Shown here: piece by piece, positions 47,401 to 52,459 of the stretch | Position numbering within the stretch: the first letter of the stretch is position 1 | Layout of the letters: every line of letters begins with the position of its first letter | Source of the DNA: Nereocystis luetkeana | Lineage: Eukaryota > Sar > Phaeophyceae > Laminariales > Laminariaceae | Assembly (NCBI GenBank): GCA_031213475.1 | Contig: JARUPZ010000013.1 | Location: 620,001-684,000 of the forward strand | Reading direction: 5' to 3' | DNA length: 64,000 nucleotides | Notes under the pieces: generated by a model | What the model saw: the letters and a program-made list of their open reading frames with translations, nothing else | What the model was told of the DNA's origin: nothing | Databases searched by the model: none | Position numbers and translations under genes: made by a program

Positions 47401-49946
47401 CCCAATGTTCACACATCGGCTATATTTCTGATCCCTACGTACAGTACTATTAATAGTGATCTACAGTAGATCTTTCAGAGCAGATACATGTATGATCTGT
47501 ACAATTTAGATCGCGTTGGCGGGTAGCTTCCCGGGTTAAATCGGTATCATACAGATCCTACTCGATACCAGATATATCATAACAGCAGGAGGTGAGGATC
47601 CAGATGATCCATCTGTAGAGTATCTATCTGTAGATGATAAGTCCGATGTGTGCAACATACCACATGACAACTCCTCCAGTAAGGAAAGCTCTTCCAGGAA
47701 GGAACTACCTCGTATTTTTTCTTCTTCTTTTTATCCTCTGACGGATTGGTAAAAATACAGCACCACACTTCCACGTTCAACCTTGGTATCGTGTGTACCG
47801 TAGCCTTATACCCAACGTTAGGGTCTTAGTCCATTGGGCTAGAGGTGAAAGGTTAACCAATCGCCTACAAACTATAAGCCTCATAACACTCTCACCCCCT
47901 GGAACGGACCGGATTTTACGGGTCGACGCGCCACCACACGCGGTTCCAATTTCTGGGGATCCAGAAGCGTTTTTCAGATTCTTGACATACATGAGGAAAC
48001 TCACTTTTCTTAAAAAAAAAGCGATTTCATGGTGGACGTGAGATTAGAATTCACGACCAACGACCGATGTTCTACCGTCGTCGCCATTGGGTAGGGTCTT
48101 AGTCCGTTGGGCTAAAGGTGAAAGGTTAACCACTCGCCTACCCAATCTAAGCCTCATAACACCTACCAGGTACCAGGTACCTGGTATATATTCTGCTACT
48201 ATCCCATTTCGAGTTTGTGCTCGGCCAATGTTGGGAGGATTGTCAACGTTACAACAACCGGCCGATTTGATCTCAAGCAAGCCGGCGTCCTTTTGAGCTC
48301 CTTCGCTGCTTTTGTCTTCTACCATCATGTAGGATCGCACCTCACGTTATCACAAACACGAAGGCTCGCGCTTCCTACCTTTTCCTTTCCTTTTTTTTAA
48401 TCCTCCGGGGGGTTGGTAAAACTAAAGTTTTTTTCAAGCTCACCACATTTCCACGTTTTTACCAGGTGTTTGCTTCGCGCACAAGAGTAATTAATCGTGC
48501 GAGCGTAAAATATTGCCCCTGAAAAGGGATCTAGTCCAGCCATCATATCACGCACCAGTTCCATTTGTCCTTGAAGTAGGTAGGGATGCTAAGGGCGAGC
48601 CACTTGACCAAGAGCTCTGCGATGAAGATCCCGCTGAAGACATAGTCCCCTATGGTCAGGTATGCCTCCTGCTGAAGCAGAAAAAACGTGAAACTAATTG
48701 TCGGCGTTCCTCCCGGCGCGTGGTTCCAAGTTCGTCCCTGACTGCTGCGGCGTCAAAGTTGGTACATTCGCGCTGGAGGAAACGCAGTTAATTGTCAAGT
48801 GATCAACTCGAGAATTACACTATGATCACAACCGCTCGCAACCACATATATACCAGGTACGACATTATTACCAGGTATCATTTCAACAGGTAGTATCAGG
48901 TACCAGGTACGAACCTACAAATAAATAGTACCAGGTACCTGTTATGACTACTCAATATCGTATACGTGGTACCTGATAATATTATTTATGATACGGGTTT
49001 GGATATACTCCCAGATTTAGGGATGCCACTACGATGATACCATTGCATGGTACCAGGTACAGCAGTAGTACCAGGTACCTGGTGCTGAAATAAGTACCAG
49101 GTAGTCTACAGCAGTAGTACTCGCAGTATGCTGACATCGATGCGAAGTACCATCCGGGCTGTGAGTGCAGCAGAGTAAACCAACAATACTTTAGTAGATA
49201 AGAACACAAAACGTATCTGGACTGCCGCTGGTACCCTTTTTTCTCCAATGATCATGCCACCCGACATGGTAACTATGGGCAAACGACAAATTATGTCCGT
49301 GCTGATGCTTCGTCCTACTAATTTACAGTACACTTCGCACGTACCCGGCTCTCTGGTAAGGCATGACCTAAAAAACAGCCAAACAAAAAATCACCCGGTG
49401 TTCACAGCAGTAATAATAAGTAGGTTTCCGGTGAAATAAGAAATTCGGGAGCGGTTATGCCGAAGTTAGCGTGGAACACACCTTTTTTCTAGAAGAAGTA
49501 TAGCCTGGGCCAGTACCCCGGTTTCTTGTACCAGGTACAGTACATTAGAGGGCTGGTACTGCAGACGGGTACCAGCTCTGTGCTCACTAACTGCGAGACA
49601 GAGATGTCGCAACGCAGAATGTAGCAAAAGCAAACTACTCGTATACGTACCGGTAGGCAGTGCGAGGCTGACGTCCAGGATACGAAAGGCTATATACACA
49701 CAAGCCCAGAAAAACTGACAAATGGCTGGAGAGAAAGAGAATGACACGATGAAAGGTAAAATAAGAAAATCCTGGTATATGCTGCTGTGGCATATTTGCC
49801 CGCACCTGCTCGGCCGACTCCTTGGTTGGATCATAGAGGGCCAAGAAAACGCCGTTCACGGTGATCGTCGCCAGGATTACTCGATCGAACCACGGGTCAG
49901 ACACCAGCTGAAACGCGATTTCGTCGATCCGGGTGTTGCACATGAC
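17277..49946 (-). CDS. Four-domain voltage-gated cation channel alpha subunit (gene-level entry, 19 exons)
   Basis: Pore-forming plasma-membrane cation channel of the 4x6TM superfamily (Cav/Nav/NALCN/Cch1 type). Nineteen minus-strand exons, listed separately, total 4,410 nt (about 1,470 codons) and every junction keeps the reading frame, including five split codons at diagnostic places (WN-W-VDF, YH-G-LRV, TVL-G-MQF, AVNA-R-VSS, AVT-R-SPF). Each domain shows S1-S6, an S4 with Arg/Lys every third residue, and a pore loop ending x-x-W. Filter residues in order are D, N, N, D. The DI-DII linker is short (about 90 residues) and charged; the S1-S5 part of domain III sits in one 954-nt exon. After DIV-S6 comes a GPHH-like segment. 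No start codon or first exon was identified upstream of 49,946, so the N-terminus is incomplete. The C-terminus may continue into the exons between 15.0 kb and 1.0 kb. The family is certain; ion selectivity cannot be read from sequence. Confidence 0.93.
17477..17536. repeat. (TTG)n/(CAA)n microsatellite next to an acceptor
   Basis: About 20 imperfect TTG/GTG triplets on the plus strand. On the coding strand (CAA)n ends only 13 nt before the AG of channel exon 19. Confidence 0.9.
17965..18070 (-). repeat. Two tandem copies of the 3' end and donor of channel exon 18
   Basis: The last about 50 nt of exon 18 (CTCCTGTTCAAGTACAAGAC, then CCACTCGAACGACAAG|GTGAGA) recur at 18,018-18,070 with AACGTCAAC|GTGAGAG and at 17,965-18,017 with AACGACAAG|GTTGGG. 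The period is 53-55 bp. The first copy keeps a usable donor; the second does not. Confidence 0.85.
18078..18593 (-). CDS. Channel exon 18: domain IV S4-S6 with pore filter
   Basis: Reads VVFLTGWMSSSFPFWKVVKA, S4 (WKVVKAISMVRLVRL), S5 (VVFPLLLILAALTYLWSVCG), the turret, then GMQTMLGVATTPGSDGWVTL and S6 FALLTRFLLVNFFIITLLFK. The filter position is Asp (GSDGW), where Cav has Glu (TGEAW) and Nav has Ala. S6 keeps the conserved Asn (LVNFF). Acceptor TTTCCCAG|GTC, donor GACAAG|GTGAGA. Its last about 50 nt plus donor are present two more times in tandem just downstream (17,965-18,070). Confidence 0.95.
19242..19305 (-). CDS. Channel exon 17: domain IV S3
   Basis: A 64-nt micro-exon, too short to show as an open frame of its own. 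It reads SPFQIADSLSTVVLALVFID plus Glu: the N/Q-x-x-D start and hydrophobic run of S3. Acceptor ACATCCAG|G completes the Arg codon of exon 16; donor GACGAG|GTGAGA is phase 0. Both neighbours fix its frame. Confidence 0.88.
20373..20409. repeat. (TA)n microsatellite
   Basis: Eighteen TA units. Similar runs are at 6,990-7,012 and 25,512-25,529; a (GGGT)n run is at 7,112-7,157. Confidence 0.92.
20959..21069. mobile_element. MITE, TTACGGGG family (intact copy)
   Basis: 111 bp starting CTATTACGGGGAACCATAGT and ending with the inverted ATGGTCCCCCGTAATAG. The likely TIR starts TTACGGGG and is flanked by TA on each side, inside C...G, as expected for a TA-duplicating transposon landing in CTAG. The internal sequence has no coding capacity. 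A near copy is 8 kb away (13,078) and another at 30,173. Confidence 0.88.
21194..21501 (-). CDS. Channel exon 16: DIII-DIV linker and domain IV S1-S2
   Basis: Reads AFWTMYAAKLDNMKPDTIPA, FLFDVATNPRWGILLASLIG and IQEAVFAAVFVSEWVSRVVA. The linker is short (about 50 residues) as in Nav/Cav; no IFM inactivation motif is visible. Acceptor T(8)GCAG|GCATTC is a strong site; donor GACCAG|GTGAGA leaves two bases of an Arg codon. Confidence 0.92.
21880..22165. repeat. Dispersed ~300-bp repeat, copy 1
   Basis: Contains CATAGACCCTCGAATCCCTA, CAATGCCGAGAC, GGCTTTCACCGACCAGGC and TACTAAGAACCGCCTGTGAG. Related copies lie at 31,275-31,600, 33,225-33,445 (inverted), 46,850-47,190 and 57,140-57,250, with a fragment near 43,980. 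No coding capacity; possibly the end of a larger transposon. Confidence 0.65.
22172..22231. mobile_element. MITE, TTACGGGG family, left half (split by LINE)
   Basis: CTATTACGGAGGACCATGTT and following bases match the inverted orientation of the family up to AAGCCTATATATTTCG. The missing half resumes at 23,652 after the LINE, which shows the order of insertion. Confidence 0.85.
22232..23651 (+). mobile_element. 5'-truncated LINE (reverse transcriptase C-terminus, 3' UTR, (AAC)n tail)
   Basis: Contains the end of a non-LTR reverse transcriptase. AFGLTVSEAKTEIMCLQTK is the conserved segment after the catalytic core, followed by EFVYLGGAISADW and the thumb region (LLYGCVTWSPSK, RCIGWQKRKREDH). 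It then has a pyrimidine-rich 3' UTR (23,240-23,570) and an (ACA)n tail at 23,634-23,651. The frame changes once in a G-run near 22,308, so the copy is dead as well as truncated. It is flanked by an 8-bp target-site duplication ATATTTCG (22,224-22,231 and 23,652-23,659), and the two flanks are the two halves of one MITE. It lies in a channel intron, antisense to the gene. Confidence 0.9.
22240..23181 (+). pseudogene. LINE reverse transcriptase C-terminal fragment
   Basis: The open part of the LINE described above, ending with a stop at 23,179-23,181. Roughly 310 residues cover only the RT connection/thumb; the YxDD catalytic box and endonuclease are missing because of the 5' truncation. One frameshift in the G-run around 22,308 separates the first about 25 codons from the rest. 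The C-terminal 60 residues are Gly/Arg/Glu low-complexity sequence. Confidence 0.85.
23652..23711. mobile_element. MITE, TTACGGGG family, right half (split by LINE)
   Basis: ATATTTCGCTGTTTCTACAG through GGTCCTATTTACTATGCCT and a mutated terminus CCCCGAAATAT. Together with 22,172-22,231 it rebuilds one MITE interrupted by the LINE, with ATATTTCG duplicated. Confidence 0.82.
23838..23990. repeat. (CCATA)n pentanucleotide satellite
   Basis: About 30 imperfect CCATA/CCGTA/CAATA units. Its near end lies 10 nt from the splice donor of channel exon 15. It creates long spurious open frames in several phases. Confidence 0.92.
24000..24180 (-). CDS. Channel exon 15: domain III S6
   Basis: Completes Arg, then VSSEGLNAEQWNSAWAGLFF and the S6 helix LCVLMISIVLVLLVVGVVFS, ending LTKNSGQRLSSLKQ. 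Acceptor AATCCCAG|G, donor AAGCAG|GTGAAT. The donor is followed within 10 bases by a 150-bp pentanucleotide satellite. Confidence 0.9.
24660..24930 (-). repeat. Duplicated copy of exon 14 3' end plus following intron
   Basis: Matches 24,905-25,175 with a period of about 248 bp. Shared landmarks are CCTGATTGGTCAACA, TTCTGATTGGCTG, GGCGGCCGCGAAGA(A/G)GATCT and CGCCTTCCCGAAGCAGTCGA (exon: CGTTCCCGAAGGAGTCGA). It carries about 90 nt of exon 14 including the region of its donor, which is destroyed in the copy. Confidence 0.8.
25078..25325 (-). CDS. Channel exon 14: domain III turret and pore filter
   Basis: Reads VWQGTFGYCSD, CEVAGYEWKNASWNFDSFGN and AMQSVLVVFTFNGWHEIL. The NFD-f-g-nAM block is diagnostic for domain III. 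The filter position, Glu in Cav ('TFEGW') and Lys in Nav, is Asn here. Acceptor TACCCGACAG|GTG, donor GCCAG|GTGCGC, ending two bases into an Arg codon. Roughly 90 nt at its 3' end, with the donor, is duplicated in the following intron (24,770-24,925). Confidence 0.94.
26484..26575. mobile_element. MITE, TTACGGGG family (decayed copy)
   Basis: Contains AGTAAATAGGAC, AACCTATATATTTACT and ATTTGGTCCTATTAG, and ends AAGGTCCCCCGTAATA. The left TIR is lost. A shorter remnant of the same end lies at 26,780-26,819 (ATTTGGTCTT ... CCCCCCGTAATAG), and another degenerate one at about 45,455-45,555. Confidence 0.7.
27290..27790. repeat. ~62-bp minisatellite adjoining channel exon 13 donor
   Basis: About seven degenerate copies of GAGCTCCTC-AAGTTGAGAA ... 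ATC-CCCCATAGCATCCAAAGAT. It ends about 35 nt before the exon. One unit carries a CTATTAATAC scar (27,725). Confidence 0.8.
27824..28777 (-). CDS. Channel exon 13: DII-DIII linker and domain III S1-S5
   Basis: The largest exon (954 nt, 318 codons). It opens CHKSHVFFAWRRHYEE, then a Gly/Thr/Ser-rich linker (GGGTGTGGSS region), then a Val-rich S1 (AVEAVTTVAVVVMMVVVSLD), S2 (VLEAVAVCIFIVEAAMLIVS), S3 (DSFDVMNFALTVLSAV), S4 (VKALRALTVARLMKF) and S5 (AGGVTLFFLLQWSIVGLQ). Four introns found in domains I, II and IV are absent here, so this block may have been partly retroprocessed. Acceptor TTGTCCGCAG|TGC, donor CTCCAG|GTGAGC. The domain III S4 is weaker: K, R, R, K with an uncharged third position. 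Confidence 0.93.
28845..29110. repeat. ~30-bp minisatellite, GGCTTGACGGCTAGT unit
   Basis: Seven to eight degenerate copies of TTGGCTGGGCTTGACGGCTA, including the palindromic CTAGTCACTAG variant. In the intron upstream of channel exon 13. Confidence 0.8.
29727..29763. repeat. (GATCT)n microsatellite
   Basis: Seven GATCT units in a row, probably expanded from the GATC-rich dispersed repeat that surrounds it (29,640-29,900). Confidence 0.92.
30173..30283. mobile_element. MITE, TTACGGGG family
   Basis: 111 bp, CTATTACGGTGGACCATAG ... GTGGTCCCCCGTAATAG, closely similar to the 20,959 copy throughout, including the shared interior AAATATATAGGTTTTTGTGT. Flanked by C and G around the TA duplication. 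Confidence 0.87.
30395..30600. repeat. ~56-bp minisatellite in the intron after channel exon 12
   Basis: Four copies of GTCCTAGAGTAGGTGCGACG, TATTGCTTCAATGATCTAGA and TC(A/G)TGA. The last copy is 20 nt from the donor of exon 12. It contains the diagnostic TATTAATA insertion at 30,465. Confidence 0.88.
30465..30474. other. CTATTAATAG scar inside a minisatellite unit
   Basis: Tandem units around it read CTTGTCCTAGAGTAGGTGCG or the close TTCTAGAGTAGG. This unit alone reads GTCCTATTAATAGAGTAGG. The difference is exactly TA replaced by TATTAATA. Confidence 0.85.
30619..30956 (-). CDS. Channel exon 12: domain II pore, S6 and DII-DIII linker
   Basis: Completes Gly and reads MQFFGG ... YNSFGKAAVTMLDLFTGNLW, then S6 FYVVWLVLSRWLVVAMVVTV and a cytoplasmic segment ending ESAIMQ. 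The filter position, Glu in Cav domain II ('LTGEDW'), is Asn here (FTGNLW). S6 carries Arg and Trp (SRW), which is unusual within a pore-lining helix. Acceptor TTACAG|GG, donor ATGCAG|GTGTAT. Confidence 0.93.
31275..31600. repeat. Dispersed ~300-bp repeat, copy 2
   Basis: Carries the CATAGACCCTCGCATCCCTA block twice (about 31,303 and 31,392), then GGGTTTTCACCGACCAGGCT and TACTAAGAACTGCTTGTGAG. Unlike its relatives it has TATTAATA inserted at 31,524 in place of a single TA. Confidence 0.65.
31523..31532. other. CTATTAATAC scar inside the dispersed repeat
   Basis: Here the repeat reads GCATCCTATTAATACTAAG; the related copies at 22,070 and 33,270 (inverted) read TCCTACTAAG. Exactly TA versus TATTAATA. 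Confidence 0.85.
32677..32779 (-). CDS. Channel exon 11: domain II S4-S5 linker and S5
   Basis: Reads VDLGRLVSIVVTSTPWILNI then YAVQLLLMYTFTVL and a split Gly. Matches the 'lxxxlxxSxxxLxNvxxLLxxxxFxFxxxG' S5 pattern. Acceptor CGACCAG|GTGGAC, donor GTCCTAG|GTGAGT. The frame is fixed by both neighbours. Confidence 0.9.
33225..33445. repeat. Dispersed ~300-bp repeat, copy 3 (inverted)
   Basis: Opposite orientation to copy 2: CTCACAAGCGGTGCTTAGTA, GGTCGGTGAAAACCCGACGT and GTAGGGATGCGAGGGTCTAT. It lies immediately before the hAT-like relic. Confidence 0.62.
33512..34590 (+). pseudogene. Probable decayed hAT-type transposase
   Basis: Two degraded open segments inside the intron between channel exons 10 and 11. 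The first (33,512-33,962) reads LLDVVVEVLTRILVQTTLDM and a helical continuation. After frame changes, the end (about 34,420-34,590) reads ENTVSALSNMISSLRGSMLP then NKAERMMFLRLNRL. The last part resembles the C-terminal dimerisation domain of hAT transposases ('ERxFSxxxxixsxxRxxLxpxxxexLxFLxxN'). A zinc-finger-like CGKCGC lies between. No terminal inverted repeats were found. It could also be another domesticated or unrelated gene fragment. Confidence 0.4.
35741..35835 (-). CDS. Channel exon 10: domain II S4 voltage sensor
   Basis: Reads LRVIRIFRIARVLRLASLGK, with five arginines at every third position: the strongest S4 in the protein. Acceptor TTCTATTCAG|GC, donor CCGCAG|GTCAGT. The exon is only 95 nt and is flanked by introns of 1.8 and 3.0 kb. 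Confidence 0.95.
35978..36068. mobile_element. Hairpin element, CCGTTTTGGGGACA family
   Basis: CCCTTTTAGGACCCTAGTCC-CGTTTTGGGGACA on the left, TCCCCAAAACGGGACTGCAG and TCCCTGAAGGGTT on the right. A foldback of about 90 bp lying just upstream (in minus-strand terms) of channel exon 10. Confidence 0.7.
37588..37765 (-). CDS. Channel exon 9: domain II S2-S3
   Basis: Reads LNKAFTVMFAIETVFKLGLL and NAFDFVITLLNLVES, the classic S2 ('FtxxFxxExxxK') and S3 ('FDfxIxxxxxxE') motifs. The acceptor CCTCCCTAG|CTG follows a (TCC)n run (seen as GGA repeats on the plus strand at 37,769-37,800) that serves as the polypyrimidine tract. Donor CCATG|GTATAA leaves one G that completes the Gly codon of exon 10. 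Confidence 0.93.
37769..37812. repeat. (GGA)n and poly-G next to an acceptor
   Basis: On the minus strand this is C(10+) followed by (TCC)n, ending at CTAG|CTGAAC. The microsatellite therefore is the polypyrimidine tract of channel exon 9. Confidence 0.9.
38144..38465. repeat. Inverted repeat with CAGTA-rich arms
   Basis: The first arm (38,144-38,192, GTAACAGTACGGTACTGCGG ... AGTACTGCTGAGTCA) is the reverse complement of the second (38,418-38,465, TGACTCAGCAGTACT ... CGCAGTACCCTACTG) over about 45 bp. About 225 bp separates them. The second arm then seeds the direct repeats that follow. Confidence 0.65.
38418..38960. repeat. Degenerate tandem repeat, GCAGTACCCTACTG unit
   Basis: At least four copies of a unit of about 110-140 bp containing CAGCAGTACCCTACTGG, TACACAGTACGTT and CCAAAAATA, reaching the edge of channel exon 8's intron. 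Many short CAGTA/TACTG palindromes. Confidence 0.6.
39012..39254 (-). CDS. Channel exon 8: DI-DII linker and domain II S1
   Basis: The linker (IREEPEEEPPSPRWTPFP) is acidic and Pro-rich. It is followed by LLIRLRKAVLLELGPFSLTV and FLNAFVLSLDH, which form S1 of domain II. Acceptor CGACAACAG|TCT, donor ACAGGG|GTGAGT, phase 0 on both sides. Confidence 0.88.
40918..41009. mobile_element. Hairpin element, CCGTTTTGGGGACA family
   Basis: AACCCGTTCAGGACTGCAGC and CCCGTTTTGGGAC on the left; GTTCCCCAGAAGGGACTGCA and GTCCTAAAAGGGCT on the right. Same length and layout as the copies at 35,978 and 59,630. Confidence 0.68.
41818..42003 (-). CDS. Channel exon 7: end of domain I S6 and DI-DII linker
   Basis: Reads MFPAVLSTKLEAAIQREDKR and then a Lys/Glu-rich helix, matching the end of S6 ('NLFLAVxxxxF') and the start of the cytoplasmic linker. 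Acceptor AACACAG|ATG, donor ATTGCG|GTGAGC, phase 0 on both sides. The linker is much shorter than in animal Nav/Cav channels, and I see no AID-like beta-subunit motif. Confidence 0.88.
42130..42430. repeat. ~35-bp minisatellite, GGACAGATCAAGATCTAGAT unit
   Basis: Eight copies of ATCCGTGTTCGGACAGATCA and AGATCTAGATC with point changes. Part of the larger GATC/CTAG-rich repeat landscape. Confidence 0.85.
42852..42977 (-). CDS. Channel exon 6: domain I pore filter and S6
   Basis: Reads VFQVVSLDGWQETMW, TQDAAG and a hydrophobic S6. Aligned with the family pattern 'FQCITxEGW', the selectivity position is Asp (SLDGW) rather than Glu. S6 reads WIFFVLLLILGNVLLVS; the usual Asn of 'LLN' is Ser at the splice junction. 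Acceptor AACGCAG|GTG, donor TCC|GTCAGT. Confidence 0.92.
44170..44395. repeat. GATC/CTAG-rich dispersed repeat (representative full-length copy)
   Basis: Contains ACCTGACGTTACGAGAGGTG, GTGCAGGATTTGCGTA, GACCCAGGAAACGCGTGCGA, ATGCAGATTTAATGGCTCCC, GATACATATCGGCAATTTAC, GCCCTGAAAGATTTAGACCA and a run of GATCTATCTGATCTGTC. The same blocks in the same order occur at 8,680-8,910, 12,900-12,965, 17,700-17,930, 19,015-19,140, 30,330-30,440, 42,560-42,760, 43,480-43,680, 47,450-47,650, 51,180-51,345 and 52,010-52,290. It usually lies within 200 nt of an exon edge. Confidence 0.75.
44451..44640 (-). CDS. Channel exon 5: domain I S5-pore turret and P-helix
   Basis: Extracellular turret with six cysteines (two of them in the CPDGYSCED stretch), then VTGYQDIWHAMLQ, the start of the pore helix. 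Acceptor CGACACAG|G supplies the single base that completes the Gly codon from exon 4; donor CTGCAG|GTAGC, phase 0. Cysteine pairs in this turret are normal for calcium-channel-like proteins. Confidence 0.88.
45030..45127 (-). CDS. Channel exon 4: domain I S4-S5 linker and S5
   Basis: Reads VKLLFETVISAFKVVNTLFL then CVGCVLLFFGNVG, a typical S4-S5 amphipathic linker running into S5. Acceptor GGGGGGCAG|GTCAAG, donor GTTGG|GTGAG, leaving two bases of a Gly codon. The open frame continues upstream of the acceptor, but the join to exon 3 gives the family-typical spacing between S4 and S5, so the shorter exon is preferred. Confidence 0.88.
46643..46781 (-). CDS. Channel exon 3: domain I S3-S4 voltage sensor
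   Basis: Completes the split Trp codon, then reads VDFIVVVESVVSLVLEVV and the S4 segment RGLRVLRPLRAITYIQQ with four arginines spaced by three. This is the clearest voltage sensor of domain I. Acceptor ATGTATAG|GGTGG, donor CAGCAG|GTGCGC, phase 0 at its end. Confidence 0.95.
46850..47190. repeat. Dispersed ~300-bp repeat, copy 4
   Basis: CGTAGACCCTCGCATCCGGG, GGGTCTTCACCGGCTAGGTA and GTACTAAGAACCGCTTGTAA. Sits next to channel exon 3. It is followed at about 47,195-47,290 by another repeat (CACACACTACGTGATACG) that also occurs at about 23,735-23,810. Confidence 0.62.
48160..49110. repeat. Cluster of TACCAGGTACCTGGTA palindromes
   Basis: More than ten copies of TACCAGGTA, many fused into ACCAGGTACCTGGT. 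Single copies recur at 1,390, 8,745, 25,650, 49,530, 51,680-51,730 and 61,320. No gene lies here apart from channel exon 2 at 48,556. Confidence 0.75.
48556..48671 (-). CDS. Channel exon 2: domain I S2 and start of S3
   Basis: Reads QEAYLTIGDYVFSGIFIAEL followed by VKWLAL and FKDKWNW. This is the typical S2 pattern (Asp, then Phe, Glu and Lys as gating-charge partners) ending at the Trp-Asn-Trp before S3. Acceptor TTCAG|CAGGAG, donor AACTG|GTGCGT. It ends two bases into a codon that is completed exactly by exon 3. Confidence 0.9.
49806..49946 (-). CDS. Channel exon 1 (first recognised): domain I S1
   Basis: Codes for the N-terminal flank and S1 of domain I. The text DPWFDRVILATITVNGVFLA matches the strongly conserved 'hPxFDxxILxxIxxNxVxLA' start of four-domain channels. 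Acceptor ...ATACTCAG|GTCATG and donor GAGCAG|GTGCG; it ends in phase 0 with ...ESAEQ. An ATG is the second codon, but the exon opens after a good acceptor, so coding exons or a 5' UTR exon probably lie upstream. Confidence 0.9.
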
Positions 49947-52459
49947 CTGAGTATCCGGCTGTCGCAGCTAGCTTGACGTGAGCCAGCAATACTCTGCCAC
50001 ACAAATCTAAAGTTCTTCAGGGTCCGGGCTCTTGCGTATTTATCACAAGTATTGCCGCCGGTTTCCCTCCCGAATACCATTCCCCGCTCGCCGCAAAGCA
50101 TAAAGCTTGCAGCTCACATATGTATGCGTACACGCTGCACAGAGGGGGAGAGACACGCCACGCTTTGGGGCGGAAAATCGCAGCTAGAGCTATACGTAGT
50201 GCTGCACACGAGTAGGAGTGGAGGTTATGTACTCTGTAGTTCAGAAGCACGTGCGCAAACGGCTTGTTGCGAATGTCACGTGATCATGTTTTTTTTTATT
50301 GAATAGCCTTTCGACGGTTTCATACCAATCGGCACATCATACCCCGCCGACACAGCGCCTGCGAAAACCTGGAAAACCCTTTTGGTTTTCGAATCCCGCG
50401 ATCCCCGGGGGGAACAAGCTCCCACTCACAATCAACGACCCCCCTAGCGCGCAGCCATCGCTGTGGTCTATGGTGAGCGGATGCGACGGTGCCCGGTTTG
50501 CCGCTGGCTGGTTTCAATGTAGCTTCTCGGATCGGTTCATTGTATGGTAGTCTTGGATCGGGATGTGCTTTCTGTCTTGAGAATGGATGGTTGGAATTGA
50601 AGAATCGAATTTTGAAATTAACACTTGAATAGGTTCGAGAGATCAGCACAAACAAGTATTTATAGCCCTCTCGGGTTGCTCGCCAGACTCGGTCGTGAGA
50701 TCAAATAAGGATAGTTTTAACCCCGCGGCAAAGCCTTGCAGGCAAGCCCTACAAGGACTGAACTGTGCGTTGCCATCAGACTGCGTTCTGCATGCTGCGT
50801 GGAAGCCTGAACTCTTGAACGAGATTTTGCACATTGTGGATTGCGTTTGGAGGGAAACCTTGAAAACAGCGCGCCAAATCAGCAGGAGTGAGAGTATGGG
50901 TGTGTAGCAAGAGTAGGAGTAAAGTGGGCTGCAAGGCTCTGCTGGATCGGTCGCTGCATCCTTTCATGTCTTAGCACCTACGCAATATGGCAAGCTGAAC
51001 CTGGCCTGTCACATATGGTCGCGCGCGCATGATTCGGGAGCACATCGATTATCTTGCATCACAAGCGCGAGCGAAGAAAATCTGCCATGCGCATAAATAC
51101 AGACGAAGGATCCTCGTCCTCTCTAAATACAAAATATACGCATATAGCCTCGGCGCCAACGAACCGATCCAAACATCCCACGCTCCGGCAGATCGTGATC
51201 TAGATCATCTAATTCCCCCTCGCCATCGTGAGAGGTTATGTCAGATCTGCGTAGTACAGATCCTACCCAGGAAACATATGCTCGTAGATCACGCAGATTG
51301 TACGAGCCCCGCCCGGCAACACGAGCTACAGTAGTAGAGCATCAAAATCAGGAATATACGAGTCGTACGAGTATATGTTTTGAAATATCAATTATTAAAT
51401 AGTCGTAGTAGATCATGAACTAACTTCATGAACAAACTGTGGTAATCGATGTCCTGTCATTGTGAGACCATTCAAGCATCGAACAGATTACGATACATCT
51501 ACCTTTCTATATATCTATCTACACTAGATCATTCAATGTCAGATATCTGATGTTGTTGTTGAGGAGAGGCGTCATACAGATCTCGCCCGGCAAACATGCG
51601 CGCAACAGGCGTGGCACACAGATCTCACCCGACCAAACGTTATCTGCAGTACGAGGGTCGTGCAGATCAACAAGATCATACCAGGTACTGAGATCAACAA
51701 GATCATACCAGGTACTGGTAGGTACGTACCAGTATAATTCAGCGTATTTCTGCCCAGCAGTATCTAGATCGTTAAAAGGGGGTCTCATCTATATCCTAGG
51801 CGTGGCCATTTTCATCCCGTGAATTTCACACTGAGTAGATAGCAGTACGAAATATACTTGGTGGTGGAAGATCGCAACCCTGTATACTCCCTACGTATAT
51901 ACGAATAACATCTTGGTCTACCAATACGTGAAAGGTCATCCCAAAGGCAAGCCTTGGTCTTGTGGAGTTTGTATTGGAGCTTTATGCGCAATGGCGTGCT
52001 TCGTCGTTTAGCACATGGAAAATATCACGATCTACTATGCTGTACAAAGATCATAAAGATGCTACAGTAACCTGTCTTTTTTTAATGAGATGTTGTGCAC
52101 GATCTGTACACTACGGTATACGGTACGTAGTACACGCCCACGTCCAACGCAAGACACACGTGCTACATACTGTAGATCATGCAGATCACACGGTTAGCAC
52201 CCGGCAACATGAGCGAGATCATACAGATCAGGAATGCGTCTATCTGTCCCTGAAAAATCTAGACCATGGACTGTGGGGATCGGTGATATACCCGATATGT
52301 GCATCATTCTTAAATACACCTGTCAGCAATGCGCAGCTAACAAGCAGAAAAAACACGTGGTTTTCCCTTTTCCTTCGTCCTTCGTCGAAGGCCAACGCGC
52401 GACTGATGCAACTACCAGTCGAAAGTACCCCCCCTTTATTTGTTCGTCGTTTGTCGCAG
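49947..52459. promoter_or_regulatory. Divergent intergenic region between channel and plus-strand gene
   Basis: The space between the first supported exons of the two head-to-head genes. It should contain the channel's missing 5' exon(s) and both promoters. It holds GATC-rich repeats (51,180-51,345; 52,010-52,290), a unit repeated at about 51,660-51,720, and poly-T at 50,287. I cannot name a core promoter element. Confidence 0.35.

Noticed and set aside
50380-50410. TTCGAATCCC T-loop-like motif
   Set aside because: No D-arm or acceptor partner within tRNA distance.
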